Shown here: one piece after another, positions 1 to 11,326 of the stretch
Layout of the letters: every line of letters begins with the position of its first letter
How positions within the stretch are numbered: position 1 is the first letter of the stretch
Assembly (NCBI GenBank): GCA_032622095.1
Contig: CP136063.1
Span: forward strand, 122,284,723 to 122,348,722
Direction: 5' to 3'
DNA: 64,000 nt
From: Siphonodentalium dalli
Lineage: Eukaryota > Mollusca > Scaphopoda > Gadilida > Siphonodentaliidae
The notes under the pieces: generated by a model
The model's database searches: none
What the model saw: only the letters and a program-made list of their open reading frames with translations
Told to the model about the DNA's origin: nothing
Translations under genes and position numbers: made by a program

Positions 1-1
1 G

Positions 2-215
2 AAACAGCAGGTATTTATCTGGTGGGTCCGCTTTGTAAATTATAACATTTTGCAATAAATATATTTTTGATAATTTTTTTCTGGAATTACATCACTTGAC
101 CTACATATTAATTTGTCAGATTTGAAATATCAATATTGAATATAAAATTCAAAAATAAATACACCCACATCTATACAAGTTCCAATCGGACCTGCCAGAT
201 AAATACCTGTTGTTT
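2..215. repeat. Foldback MITE-like repeat, copy 1
   Basis: Arms at 2-30 and 187-215 are inverted copies (about 26 of 29 positions match) built on the word CAGGTATTTATCTGG. The AT-rich interior, including a GGAATTACATCACTTGACC word at 82-100, recurs at about 34741-34916 without the arms. This is non-coding. The family is not recognised. Confidence 0.6.
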
Positions 216-918
216 TCAATACCACATCAAGTCACACTCAGAAGTATGCGCAACTCTAGTTAACTTCAGTCATGTACGTAGTGCGTATCCTTCCTTGCTG
301 GAAGCAGCAATCTGCGAAAGCGGTCATGTTGACTTAAAGAACAAATACAGACGAGATGATGGATCAGTCACAAGCATGCTGTTTGAGGTAAAGCTACCAC
401 CCCTCGAAGAATGAAGGAAAGAACAGTGACTGGTTCAATACCACAAAATAGTCAAGGGGTTGGTTTCAGCCCTGCCTAAAGCCTGATTTATCTAGAACAC
501 GAGAAGAAAGACAAAAGGGAAATACAGCCAACAAAATTTTAGGACTGTGTCAGTCAAAATCCGGTGGAGAAGGAGGTGTGTAACAACACAGAATCGTTCC
601 AACTTCTGCGTACCAGCAGCTCACAATACGAACACTCCTTCTTTGTTAAAACAACTGTGGAATTGAACTACCTGGAACAGTCGGTTGTTGATGTCGGTGA
701 TATTGACGGTTTTCTATCTGCTCTGCGAGGGGAACAACAGTATGGAGTGTTTTCAACAATGCTAACAAGGAGCTATTGCTTAAATATTTAAAAATTATGC
801 TTGTTTATCATATATAATAAATTATTTTTCAATTATTTCGCTTGCTGCTTATATTTATACTCCAAAATAATTTTGGATGGCTCAAACAACAACATTATCA
901 TTGCATATATTAAGTACT
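216..918. other. No recognisable feature
   Basis: Short open frames at 136-414 and 564-791 have no recognisable protein similarity, and neither is longer than expected by chance in AT-rich DNA. I see no RNA gene or repeat here. Confidence 0.5.
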
Positions 919-1341
919 ATATGGGAGATTAATCTAACATTTAATGGCTGATTACCCTTAAACGTAACTCCATTACGCTTAAGCATAATTGGTTTGTATT
1001 GCCTTGCAACGTTTTATGTAATGGTAGGCCTCCATGTATCTAACTTAGTAAGGTTTAATGTTCTGGGCGGATGGTAAGATTACTAGCATCGTAATTGACT
1101 GCATCAATTTCAGCTTCAGTGGAGTTTTTTTAATTCTATTACGCTTTACTTTAGCGTAAATGCATTATGTGTGATCGTAAATGAATTACGCATAAGCATA
1201 ATGTAATACGCTTAAAGTATGGTAAAATGGAAATCTAAATTACACTTAGGCATTGCGCATTAAGCTTAAATTTATGCTTAAGCATAATGAATTACACTTA
1301 AGCGTGATTAGCAATTAAATGTGAATTTGGCCTCCCATATG
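919..1341. repeat. Foldback element rich in CTTAAG words (copy E1)
   Basis: The left end reads ATATGGGAG and the right end is its inverse, CTCCCATAT. The arms continue inward for about 40 bp with indels (shared inverted word ACATTTAAT). The interior holds many degenerate copies of a 10-12 bp word of the type ACGCTTAAGCATAAT on both strands. The same arms and word family occur at 6505-7787. Non-coding, unclassified. Confidence 0.6.
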
Positions 1342-1483
1342 TGTACTATTGTTGTTTCGTACACTTTGCCCCACGTGTTTGGTTGTTTCGCACCATATAT
1401 TTGGCCATTTCTCACCACATGTTTTGTCGTTTCCCACAACTGTCATGCGTTGCTTTTGAAAAAATACTTTGAAAAAGAACATA

Positions 1484-1695
1484 CAGTAATACCCAAAGTA
1501 ATTGACCCCTTAACGACACCAGGATTATGGAAAATAATTCAGGATTTAGTTGGAAATATGGCTTGTTGCTATTCGTTGGAAAGCTCTCGTCGAGAGCTTT
1601 CCGATGAATGGCAACAAGCCATATTTCCAACTAAATCCTGAAAAATTACCCATAATTCTGCTGTGGTTAAGTGTCAATTACTTTGGGCATTACTG
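1484..1695. mobile_element. TA-flanked palindromic MITE (family D, copy 1)
   Basis: The element begins CAGTAATACCC and ends GGGCATTACTG, with TA on both sides (1482-1483 and 1696-1697). It is close to one long palindrome: the two halves match over almost 100 bp each around a perfect centre, AAGCTCTCGTCGAGAGCTTT, at about 1580-1600. TA flanks and short CAGT termini are typical of Tc1/mariner-derived MITEs; that class is an inference. The open frames over it are palindrome artefacts. Confidence 0.7.
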
Positions 1696-1699
1696 TATT

Positions 1700-2378
1700 A
1701 AGTTATCTGATGACAACGCGCCAATTGGACACATTTTTTTTTTTTTTAAATCCCAAATTGTGACAACAAAGTTAACGTTATTTAAAAAAAAACATATCAA
1801 TAGACCCAGTCTAAATCAAATTAGACCATGTTTCATTTCTTTCTTACGAGTCTGGATATCTATCAGACTGCAATATACCTTATACTAAATGATACGATTC
1901 ATCCAGATTATACCGGTATGAAACTGGCCACTTGGAAGGAAACATTTATGGGGGGGGGGAGAGACAACCCCACTGTGACATCGTCGCCACCTCCCTGACA
2001 GTCTGAAGTTAAAATGAACCTGGTTTCTCTATGGATGAGTGATTCACTGATAATTGTTACGTTTGGCCTCTCATAACAAAATGCATATATACACAAGCGT
2101 ATGGTAATAGCGTATATGAAGACTGGAGAAAATTTCATACTAAAATAGGTTATCAGTACATACATGTGTACATGTATATACCAATCACATGTATATTGAG
2201 TTTAAAAAAAAAGTTTCTGAACCCCTTCGGTTGTAAATAGAATGCACTCAGTGATTCTGACTTCAAACTTGTGCCTCCTAATTATATAGGTTGATTGAGT
2301 TGAAAGGTTAGAAAATCAGTGCCCTCTCTTGAAATTATTTCTTAAGGAATAATCTCTGTTTCATATTTTGATTACAGT
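1700..2378. other. No recognisable feature
   Basis: AT-rich, with short poly-T (1732-1747) and poly-G (1952-1960) runs. An open frame on the minus strand at 1908-2165 has no recognisable similarity. Confidence 0.5.
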
Positions 2379-2382
2379 TTAA

Positions 2383-2724
2383 AGATGGTCTATATATTCT
2401 TATTACAAGTTTTATATATTTTCCTGGGTATAAAATAATGTCCGGAAATGCTTCTATCAATTACTGTTCATTCTATTTTGAATTTTCTGGTATATATACT
2501 AGTATACCTACAAATAATTTGAGACATTTTACTGCTTGAGGAAACGTTCGGAGCATAGCAAGCAGGAAAATAGTAAAAAAAGATTGTCCCAACTGATTAT
2601 CAATCAGTTGTAATATTAAATGATAGAAGCATTTCTGGACTGGTGTCTTTGACAACTTGACTTATCATTATTATTTTATACCCTAGAAATTATAGAAAAC
2701 AATTTAGGAACAGATGATCCATCT
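2383..2724. mobile_element. TTAA-flanked MITE, family A, copy 1
   Basis: Flanked by TTAA at 2379-2382 and 2725-2728. The ends are inverted copies (AGATGGTCTA... and ...GATGATCCATCT). The subterminal word GGAAATGCTTCTATCAATTA (2447-2466) appears inverted near 2616-2640. Related arms occur at 4489-4716, 13060-13182 and 41950-42469. TTAA target duplication is the hallmark of piggyBac-superfamily transposition. The element has no transposase, so it would be non-autonomous. Confidence 0.65.
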
Positions 2725-2728
2725 TTAA

Positions 2729-3194
2729 AGGTAGTACTCAATCCGATAAAACTCCTCTCAATTACTATTTCAATGGCTTCGGGGGTCAAAAATATTTGAT
2801 TCGAGTCGAGGAAGTCACCCATCAAAGCTCAGATTTGTTAGATATCAATTTTAGAAATCTATTATTTTTCATTATCGGGAATACTTTCTGGCCCAGAACT
2901 CAGTCAAAATTGCGTTATTATTACCACTTGATTTTAGAGTTATCCATCCTTGTCTGTTTGAATAGATTTTGGTGTACACATCCCAAGCAGATTACGGCAG
3001 TTGAAGGCAATTATTAGTACTCATCTAGAGTAAATAACAAATTTCAAAAATCAATATCTAATAACTCTGAGCTTTGTTTGATGGGTTCCTCGACTCGAAT
3101 CAAAGCCATTGAAATAGTAATATAGGACCCTCTAATCGGATTGTTGTTGTTGGAATCTGTTGAGATGGGGACCCTCTGTTCGGATTGAGTACCT
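2729..3194. mobile_element. TTAA-flanked MITE, family C
   Basis: The left terminus is AGGTAGTACTCAATCCGA and the right terminus is TCGGATTGAGTACCT, with TTAA on both sides (2725-2728 and 3195-3198). The arms continue inward: TTCAATGGCTTCGG and CGAGTCGAGGAAGTCACCC on the left have inverted counterparts at about 3070-3120. The left TTAA is shared with the family A element at 2383-2724. Piggyback insertion of a piggyBac-like MITE is inferred from the TTAA sites. Confidence 0.7.
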
Positions 3195-3198
3195 TTAA

Positions 3199-3805
3199 GC
3201 CAATCGAGCAAAGTTGATCTATTTCTCCATGTTCTTCTAATAGGTGATGTTTTTATCGAATATATTTGCACATTTTACCCACTGCCGCACTGCGAGTGCA
3301 TTGGTCCCTTTAATATTTCATGTAAAAGTGGTGAAAACTGTAATATTAAACAAGAACAATAGCTTTAGTTAACACAAAATTCACTGAAATATTTTCACAG
3401 TGGGGTTTCTGTGAGGAAAAAAATAGTTTTTTTCCTAATAGAATCTCCACATATATATTCAGACAGACAGATGGGGAGGGGTGTTGAAAAATGCTTGGGG
3501 GGAAACAGTTGTAAAGAGGGAAAGAAATTGGTTGCGGGGCTGGGTGAATTGCAGAAATGGTCAAAGGTAAAAAAAGTAACATACGTGTCTGAATATATAT
3601 TAACACCCACCCCCCCCCCCCCTCCAGAGCAAATTGAAATAATTTAAATCCATATACCCTGCTTTTCTCATGGCTTTTTTTGGTGTTTTGGTGAATAAAA
3701 TTAACTTATGACTGAGATTAATCCTTCAGTCTTGATACTTTTCCAAAAATGACATTTTTTGGTATTTTTGTCTGTTTAACAAATGTTGGGGCATAAATAG
3801 AAAAA
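3199..3805. other. No recognisable feature
   Basis: Contains a C-run (3609-3622) and AT-rich sequence. Open frames on both strands between 3346 and 3647 overlap each other and look like chance. Confidence 0.5.
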
Positions 3806-3809
3806 AAAC

Positions 3810-4165
3810 AATCAGCAGAGAGTGCACTGGCTTAGAAGTTCAATACAAGTATTGTTAGCTTAATGCATTCTCTTATATATGCAAGGCATCCTATGGGAGA
3901 CTCGCATATATAAGAGAATGCATTGGCACAGGTTTTCAAAAAAATTCATGAAGCTCCAGTTATGGAAGGATTAATCATAACTAATGGTCTCCCATATGGC
4001 ACCTTGTATATATAAAAGAATGCACTGGCTTGCATAGTCAAGATAAATGTTTTTAGGTCAATGAATTCTCTTAAATATGTGAGTCTGCCTATGGGAGACT
4101 GGCATATATAAGAGAATGCATTGGTATAGTGTTTTTGCAAAATTTCAGGAAGCTCCAGTCATGAA
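3810..4165. repeat. Palindrome-bearing tandem repeat, family F, two units
   Basis: Two related units of roughly 160-190 bp each carry ATAAGAGAATGCATTGG-type words. The first contains a perfect 21-bp inverted pair (3862-3882 and 3904-3924) around a 21-nt loop; the second has a degenerate version at about 4063-4120. Each unit ends near GAAGCTCCAGT. A third, diverged copy lies at 4870-5105. Non-coding. Confidence 0.65.
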
Positions 4166-4488
4166 ATGTGCAAAATTATTTTAACTTTCCTCTTAGAACA
4201 CTTTAAATTGTTAAAAGATAGCATCGCAAGGTGTTTGGAAATCCCTTCAGTTTGTAAGTCTAACACACAATTTGTTCAAAAATAGTTTTGTCTTCATCAT
4301 AGACTAATAAAGAAATCATGTTTTGTACACAATCTACATTGTAGTCAGAAAGTTACTAAAACAATGAAAAGGCTGTTAATTTTTTTTTCTAGTTTTTGAA
4401 ATATCTGATCATCATATATTGAATTTGGCTCAGTGTGATACACTCCCATTCTTGAAAACACACAACTTGAAAAATCCTTACTCTTACA

Positions 4489-4716
4489 GATGGATTAATA
4501 ATTATCTCTTTCTGTAACAATTATTTTATAGTTTCCTGTGTATAACATAATAAATATGAATCGAAGACCCTTGCCTGGAAACACTTCTATCAATTAGAAT
4601 TATAATAGTATACAATCAATTTCCAGTATTTTAATGGTATCTCCGGCTTATTTTTATGGTTTTATAACCAGTAAACTATACAACACATGTTAGAGGAAGA
4701 GATAATCCATCTTTAG
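4489..4716. repeat. Family A MITE remnant
   Basis: The left arm starts GATGGATTAATAATTATC and the right arm ends AGAGATAATCCATCTTTA. The subterminal words GAATCGAAGACCCTTG and AACACTTCTATCAATTA match family A at 41950-42469. No clean TTAA is left on the left flank, so the copy is old. Confidence 0.5.
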
Positions 4717-4869
4717 TGAATCCGGAAATTTGTAAATGATTAAATTTCTTCTGTAAAGCCAGGTAAAGCAGGAAAATAAAATCTACAAAACATGCAGTTG
4801 GAAGGACTTGGGAGACTCAAATATATAATATAACCATTTCTTGATGGGAACTGCGCTGGTGGAGCAATG

Positions 4870-5105
4870 AATCATGTGCCAGTGCATTCCCTTTTTTTGC
4901 AGATACCATACTAGGTAGCCTCACATATATAAGAGAATGCACTGGCTTACAAGGTCAAGGTAAATATTGTTAGGCCAATGTAATGTATTCTCTTACATAT
5001 TCTAGGATCCCTACTGGAAACTACCATATATAAGAGAATGCATTAGCACATGGTTTTTTTGCAATATTTCCAATGCTCCAATCATGGAAGGGTGAATGCT
5101 GCTCC
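4870..5105. repeat. Family F repeat, third unit
   Basis: Has the same CATATATAAGAGAATGCA words and the same downstream GCTCCAATCATGGAAGG word as the units at 3810-4165, with the inverted word TGTATTCTCTTACATAT at about 4984-5000. Confidence 0.55.
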
Positions 5106-5214
5106 CATAATGAAAGGGTTAATTGATTTTATTCCAAATAGACATTTTTTGTTGTAATTAGTTTTAGTTCAGACCCTCCAGGTTTGGTATTTTGTCTCAT
5201 AAATGAACCACATA

Positions 5215-5392
5215 CAGTAATGCCCTAATTAATCGACTGCTTAACCACAGCAGAATTATGGGTAACTTTTCAGGATTTAGTTGGAAATATGGCTTGTTGC
5301 CATTCATCGGAAAGCCATATTTTCGACTAAATGCTGAAAAGTTACCCATAATTCTGTTGTGGTTAAGGAGTCAATTATTTAGGGCATTACTG
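5215..5392. mobile_element. TA-flanked palindromic MITE (family D, copy 2)
   Basis: Begins CAGTAATGCCC and ends GGGCATTACTG, with TA on both sides (5213-5214, 5393-5394). The whole 178 bp folds on itself. The internal words GAAATATGGCTTGTTGCC and TTTCAGGATTTAGT match the copy at 1484-1695. Confidence 0.7.
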
Positions 5393-5487
5393 TACTATGA
5401 TGGTGGTGGTTCTGCTGAGTTTAGTAAGGCCAAATCAAATTAATGTTCTGTTTCTGAGACACTGCCACTTCATTATTATATGGGAGA

Positions 5488-5588
5488 GATTTCCGATGAA
5501 TGGCAACAAGCCATATTTCCGACTAAATCCTGGAAAGTTATCCATAATTCTGCTGTGGTTATGGAGTCGACTAATTAGGGCATTACTG
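5488..5588. repeat. Half copy of the family D MITE
   Basis: Only the right half of the palindrome is present, from TTTCCGATGAATGGC to GGGCATTACTG, followed by TA at 5589-5590. It lies 100 bp from copy 2. Confidence 0.6.
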
Positions 5589-5594
5589 TAGCTT

Positions 5595-6500
5595 TGATTA
5601 CTCTGACTACTGATGGTATACATGTACTAGCACCTGCCATAAATCATGAATAACAGAGGTGAATCATGAGTACCGGATACAAAAAATATAGGATAGAAGC
5701 CATGGTTTTTTCACACTATTATAAATATGAAAATAATTACATTTTTGCTGCTGAAGTATTGTCCATAACTCCAGCTCATCAAGAAGTATGAGACTGAATT
5801 ATATCAAAATATGTCATTTTGACAAAAAAATCACAATATCACAATTGACTGTCACTAGCTGTGATAGACTTGCAATTGAATTTATTAATTGAGTAATTGG
5901 CAATCATGAATATTTTTGTGGGACAAACCCCAGCTTCTGGCATGATTTAGTCCTTGTTTAAATTATTGTTGAATGTTGGGTCAACAGCCTGGAGCTATCT
6001 AGTTGAAATTGAAGAAACCCCCTCCCCTATATCATGCCATGAATCTTTACTCTGCTTAGCGCCTGTAGAGATCTTATTCCATCAGTACAAAACTTGGGAA
6101 CTTTTTTATGTTTTGATAGGGAACTTTATAACATTGAACAAACAAGACAGGGAACATATTTCTTTGTTTATAATTGTTCCTCGATAATCAACTTCAAAGT
6201 ATGGGTTGGTCCCAGCTCGAAAATGCATGCTGTTTGTGGCTTTAGTGAGCTGATATCACAAAAGCACTGAATTAATTACCGTGGGGAAATTCCATGATTG
6301 TAAGTGAGAATAGCAAATTCACCCATCAAGTCTGTTAAATAATGTCATCTCGAGCTGGCACTTTCGCCTTATGAATAAACTGTTAAGCGACAGGTATTAA
6401 CAAAGAAATATATTCCCGTGTTATTTTTTCAGCTTTATAAGGTTCCCTATCAAAAAGTTCCCAGGTTTTTCACTGGTACAATATGATATCTACAGGCATT
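5595..6500. other. No recognisable feature
   Basis: Contains one short open frame (5954-6187) without recognisable similarity. No repeat structure was noticed. Confidence 0.5.
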
Positions 6501-6504
6501 AGCC

Positions 6505-7787
6505 TCTGGGAGGCCAAATTGCCATTTAGTAATGAAGTGCGCTTAAGCGCAATTAATTGCACTTGAGCGCAATTAATTGCACTTAAGCACAAATAATTAC
6601 ACTTAAGCAGAATTACTTGAACTTATCATTGTTCTTAAGCGCAATCATTGATCTTAAGTGCAGTCGATTGCGCTTAAGCATAGTAATTTCTACTAATTTG
6701 TTCTTGAAAACATAATTATTTGTGCTTAAGCGCAATCAATCTTGCTGTGCGCAATCAATTGGCTAATCTTAAGCGCATTTCATGGTTATATGTAACTATT
6801 ATATAAAACACCCCTGGTGAATAAATAGGTTTATCCATAACTCAACCTTAGTTCTTACTGACATATCACCTCTTGTTTTCATTAGTTTGGATGGGTAGGG
6901 AGCAAGTCTAAGTTCTTTATTGATATGGTAGACTCGCGATAGCATTACCTTCTGTTTTAGTTCAGGCAATTCGTGATAGCATTGACTTCTGTATTAGTTG
7001 GTGCAACTTTGATTTTCGAGTATATACCGGTATACATGTGCACCATATGAGGGAAGCAGGTCCTCAGTGACACCATATTCGCGCTACAGTTTATGACATG
7101 GACATACTATAGATCTGTGCAAGAGACGCTGATTTAATAAAACTACCAGAGCTCGAGGAGTGAGACACCAAAGCTCCCGGAATGAAACACATATTTTTGG
7201 GACAGGGATGCTGATAATATGACAATATTTAGGGTTTTTCACCCGATTTAAGTCAATAAGTACACCATATGAAGTGAGCAAACCCTCATATAATGACACC
7301 ACATTATTGCTATATGACCATAGCTATGGCCCAAATCTGTGCAAAAATTCTTTAAAAAAATTATATTAAAACATACTAGAGGAGACATCCATTTTTTGGA
7401 TATAAGGGATGCTGATAATTATATGACATTATGGATTATCTTTGATTGTTGCACACATACAGTTAGAGGTAACTGTACTAGGCTTATTTAAAAAGGTTAA
7501 AATTAGCACATGCTCTTCTTGTGATGCTAGGCGATACTCCAGGTTATGACAATTAATATTTTATGGGTAGGTTAGATAGTAGTTACAATTAATTGCACTT
7601 GAGCGCAATTAATCATGCTTAAGTGCAACTCATAATGCTTAAGCATGAATGCCCTATTTGTACTTAAGCACAATATTTTATCGCACTTATGCACAATCGT
7701 TTGCCCTTAAGTGCAATAAATTTAGCTTAAGCGCATTCAATTGCTCTTAAGCGCAATTCAATATAAATGTGAATGTGGCCTCTCATA
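6505..7787. repeat. CTTAAG-word clusters at both ends of a candidate foldback element (E2)
   Basis: The left end CTGGGAGGCCAAATTG and the right end TGTGGCCTCTCATAA are inverted-like and resemble the ends of the element at 919-1341. Next to each end is a cluster of about 200 bp (6530-6790 and 7575-7765) of tandem-like degenerate words of the type GCTTAAGCGCAATTAATTG. The 1.28 kb reading as one element is inferred; the two clusters could also be separate insertions. Confidence 0.5.
7035..7440. repeat. Degenerate tandem duplication, about 230 bp period
   Basis: Two copies start near CACCATATGAGGGAAGCAGG (about 7039) and CACCATATGAAGTGAGCAAA (about 7262). They share ATCTGTGCAA, GGATGCTGATAAT and CAGTGACACCA-like words in the same order. 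Non-coding. Confidence 0.5.
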
Positions 7788-7789
7788 AT

Positions 7790-9160
7790 CATATTACCCA
7801 GAGTAGAGATCATTCATGGCATGATCTACACTTTCCCCAACAAAAAAATATATCTAATATTGGGCCACACATTTTGAAATTAGTCATTTTAATACTATAG
7901 GGTCACTGTTGAGACTTGTTGAATTTGAATCTGCAGGGCCTGTATGTAGTCAGTGTAGGCCTAATGCAGCCAGTCCAATCCAAAGCCATACATGCATATA
8001 TAGCTTAGTACATTTCAGTGTAAAATTGCACTTGCTACATGTACATTTGTCTGACGCTATCGACCCACACTGTTTTTTTTTAATCTGCGTGTTTGAACGA
8101 TTGGTTCTCCAACAGGTCCCATTGAGACCCGAGTCACTCGGCTCCTTGGTCATCAGGCTGAGAATTCCCGCTGTTGACAATATTCAATTACAATGTCAAC
8201 AACACACGAACTTATTCGAAACGAGTTTTGACCAGTTTTCCAGGCAATAATCGTTGAATTCATATGTGACGACCCAACATTCCCATTCAACGCACAATAC
8301 ACCGAGTTAAAACTCCGATAATCTAATTCAAATATACGTTCTAACTAGGTTTTAATTAATTTACTTCGTCTTGAGAATGAGAGTGGATTTATTATTCCCA
8401 AGAAGTAAAAACAATCGTATCAAATTGGTGACGAAAGGTCGCCGACCAATCGGATCGCGCGGATTGGAATTGTGGCTAAAAATAGTTATCTGCGGGATTC
8501 CGCCGTATATATATATATTATTGCTTCAGTCAATCGGGGTATATTGGTGAAGATTGTTGTGTCACTTTAATTAAATGTGAATGTTAACATTAACACCTTG
8601 ATCCAAGAAGCTATACATCACAGCATTGATTTCAGTATCATGGGACAGTTAATAATAGCGGTAATCATTAAGAACATTGTTGCCATCACATTAATTCCTA
8701 TTCCTATCAAGACACATTACAGCTTAATTTAATGATAGTGAAATCCCTCAAACCAATTAACCTCCACATAATAACCACTCCAGTATGATGCATGCCTGAA
8801 TTGCAGAATGAAAGACATCTTCGCCTCATTGGCAATTGATCAATGACAAAAGAGCAAATTGAACAGTGCTCCAAAGCATGCAAACTCTCTCCCAAAGGAA
8901 GCCATTTTCATTTTACGAATGCGGTAGCAGATTGAGGAGTAGTCCCTGAATTGCACACTCAGCTAATTACTACTGCCAGGTGTTGGAAGGGTTAAAACAA
9001 ACCAAAAATGTAATATTGTTATATGTATTGAAAATCATAAATAATAAATTCCTTGTTTAGTCAATGAAACTTGTTGAACGCTGAGGACCCTTGGTTTAAG
9101 TTACAGAGGTCCATATTGCTGGATCTCCCAAGGTGGAAGCTGACACTCTGTCATGTGACT
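7790..9160. other. No recognisable feature; slightly less AT-rich part at 8400-8480
   Basis: Overlapping open frames near 7909-8250 lie on opposite strands with no recognisable domain. At 8430-8470 there is a CCAAT word in a more GC-rich patch next to TA-rich sequence. This could be regulatory, but nothing here proves it. Confidence 0.4.
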
Positions 9161-9164
9161 TTAA

Positions 9165-9525
9165 TTACAGACTGAGTGGCAATTAAATCCCACACAATTT
9201 CAAATTATTAGCAGTTGCTTGGAAACATTTGACATTGTCATGTTTGCATCAGGTATAAATTTCCAATAAAGCCAGACAAGTCATGGAAACTGGACCCTGG
9301 TGACCTGTCTATTGATGCATTCTCTATATCTTGGGCACATATTGCAATATTTGCCCTCCTATCAGTCTCATTTCACAAGTGACACGTGATTTGACTGATA
9401 ACACTGAATGCAAATTAACCCCATGCAATTTCAACTTATTAACGATAGTTTTGGTCATTTGACATGTTTGCATTTCTCTCTGCTGGGTAAATTTGCACTG
9501 TCATGTTTTCCCTCCTTTTAGTCTT
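9165..9525. repeat. Diverged tandem duplication, about 215 bp period
   Basis: The segments at about 9173-9270 and 9390-9480 share, in order, ACTGARTG, CAATTTCAAMTTATTA, CATTTGACAT and ATGTTTGCAT words. Non-coding. Confidence 0.5.
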
Positions 9526-9529
9526 TTTA

Positions 9530-10225
9530 CGAATGTAGTGGGCAAAATATTAGCCAACAATACTACAGTGCTTCTAGTGGTTCGTCATTGCACACAAACA
9601 TTATTTGGCTGTCGTTCTGGGGATCCCTTCATCGTCAACATGTTCCACAGGAGGGCCGTGACATAATTGCTGCATCATGGCTAGAAACCATCTAAAAAAT
9701 AATATGTGAATGCAGCACAAAAATGGATCACTTTCGGTCTTGAAGAAATTGTACTACTGTGGTCGACATCCTTTAGTGGTTACCACATCACAAGACCACC
9801 AATGCCTAACAAGAAAACCATAATCAGAAATGGTAACGCCCTCAAGATCATATTATTAGGCATAAATATACATGTAAATTATAATATAAAATATATTGGT
9901 TACATGAATTCCGTTAAAACAACTATTCCTTCAAATTATTACAAAAAACTACGGCTTATTACTGCAGGTTTCTCATTCACCACACCAGAATGCCTCTAAA
10001 TCCAGATAAAAAATTGGAGCCATTGTGTTCCCGCCATAAAATCTTCAAGAGTGGCCCAGCCATTGTTTATACATAAACATCGAAAGCAATCAACGCGGTC
10101 ATAATAGTTATATACTGCAACTATCAGACATCCAGCGAATACACACCCCATGAAAACCTGAAATGTGTAGTCTTGCGAGATATCCCATCGCTATGGCTCA
10201 ATTTGACATGGCCAGATTGGCCTTC
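9530..10225. other. No recognisable feature
   Basis: An open frame at 9706-9999 (97 codons) has no recognisable similarity. The region just upstream of 10231 may be decayed LINE sequence, but I could not read it as such. Confidence 0.4.
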
Positions 10226-10230
10226 CTACA

Positions 10231-10762
10231 ATATCAGATAACAATAAAGCTTCTAAAATCATCGGCATAGTCAATGGAACTTTCACAAACTTGGACAGCG
10301 ACACATTCCGATCGCTCTACATAAGCATGGTCAGACATATCATCGAATACTGTAACTCTGCATGGAACCCACATCATAAATATAAAAGCATTGTGTTAGA
10401 GAAAATACAAAGAAAAGCAATGAAACTAGTTCGTCAAATCAAAACTCTATGCTACCGAGACCGAATGATAAGACTCAATCTGATGTCGAAGATTTAGAGG
10501 AGATCTAATCGAGGTATAGAAACTGTGGTAAGGTCATCATTACAATATCAATGCCTGTGACCTATTAGAAAGAAATTCACCAGGAAGAACAAGAGGACAT
10601 AATACAAAGCTATAGATGCGCACTGTTAACAAGGACATAGGAAAATATTTCTTCATGCAAAGGGTGGTAAATAGCTGGAACTCTCTGCAAGACTTCGCTG
10701 TTGAGGCTCCAATACTTGATCAATTCAAAATATACATAGACTCATTCTTCTATTATATAAAA
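10231..10762 (+). pseudogene. 3' fragment of a CR1/Jockey-like LINE reverse transcriptase ORF
   Basis: The frame through 10231-10497 reads NKASKIIGIVNGTF, then LYISMVRHIIEYCNSAWNPH, then LEKIQRKAMKLV. This is the conserved 'thumb' and C-terminal region of CR1/Jockey-group reverse transcriptases, in which a residue pattern like R-x-x-L/I-E-Y-x-x-x-x-W-N-P precedes an alpha helix ending in Q-R-x-A. After a stop at 10495 the similarity continues in other frames: RKKFTRKNKRT, and a motif like V-N-x-W-N-S-L at about 10665-10685, normally near the end of the protein. The palm and catalytic domain are absent. It is a dead 5'-truncated copy. The exact clade is not determined. Its 3' end is interrupted by the Helitron at 10763-11326. 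Confidence 0.75.
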
Positions 10763-11326
10763 CTAGCAGGTGACCCGACATCATCCGGGCTTTGATCTTG
10801 AATTGACCATTTTGAAGGTCAAGGTCAGGTTAGAGGCGCGATTTGACCCGTCCAAAACACTCCCCGGACAAAAGTACCCAAGGTATCAAATTTCGTCGAA
10901 ATCCGTCAGTTTTACCCGATTTGACCTTTAATTGAATTCAAGGTGAAGGTCACCTCGGGCGGAAAAACTGACCCGATGAAAATCTCCCCCATTCCTAGGA
11001 ACCCCTAAGTACGAACACAGACATAAGGATCACACAACACGCTCATGTCTGGACACAGACACAACACGCTCATGTCTGGACACAGACACGCTCTTTATCA
11101 ACAACACTGCAGATACGAACGCTCTTTAACTATCACGCGATTAACCCCACAATTCCAAGACGGCAGCAGTGGGAATGGAGAATGAGTGCTCGGAGCTTCT
11201 CAAAAGCAATGCGACGACACTTCATCTGGGTTCTTACCCTTAGATAGGAAGTTTGGTCGAAATCCGTCCAGCAGTTTTCCCGGCCATAGCTAACAGACAA
11301 ACAGAAGTCCCAAAATATATATTAGA
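10763..11326 (-). mobile_element. Solitary non-autonomous Helitron
   Basis: Read on the minus strand it begins TCTAATATATATTTTGGG and ends with the hairpin CCCGGATGATGTCGGG, a short spacer and CTAG. It sits between A (10762) and T (11327), the canonical Helitron A^T target. The interior (for example CCATTCCTAGGAAC, GCTCTTTATCAACAACACTG) matches the array units at 37.5-48.8 kb, especially H1 and H6. No Rep/helicase coding is present. It lies inside the LINE 3' end. Confidence 0.8.
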
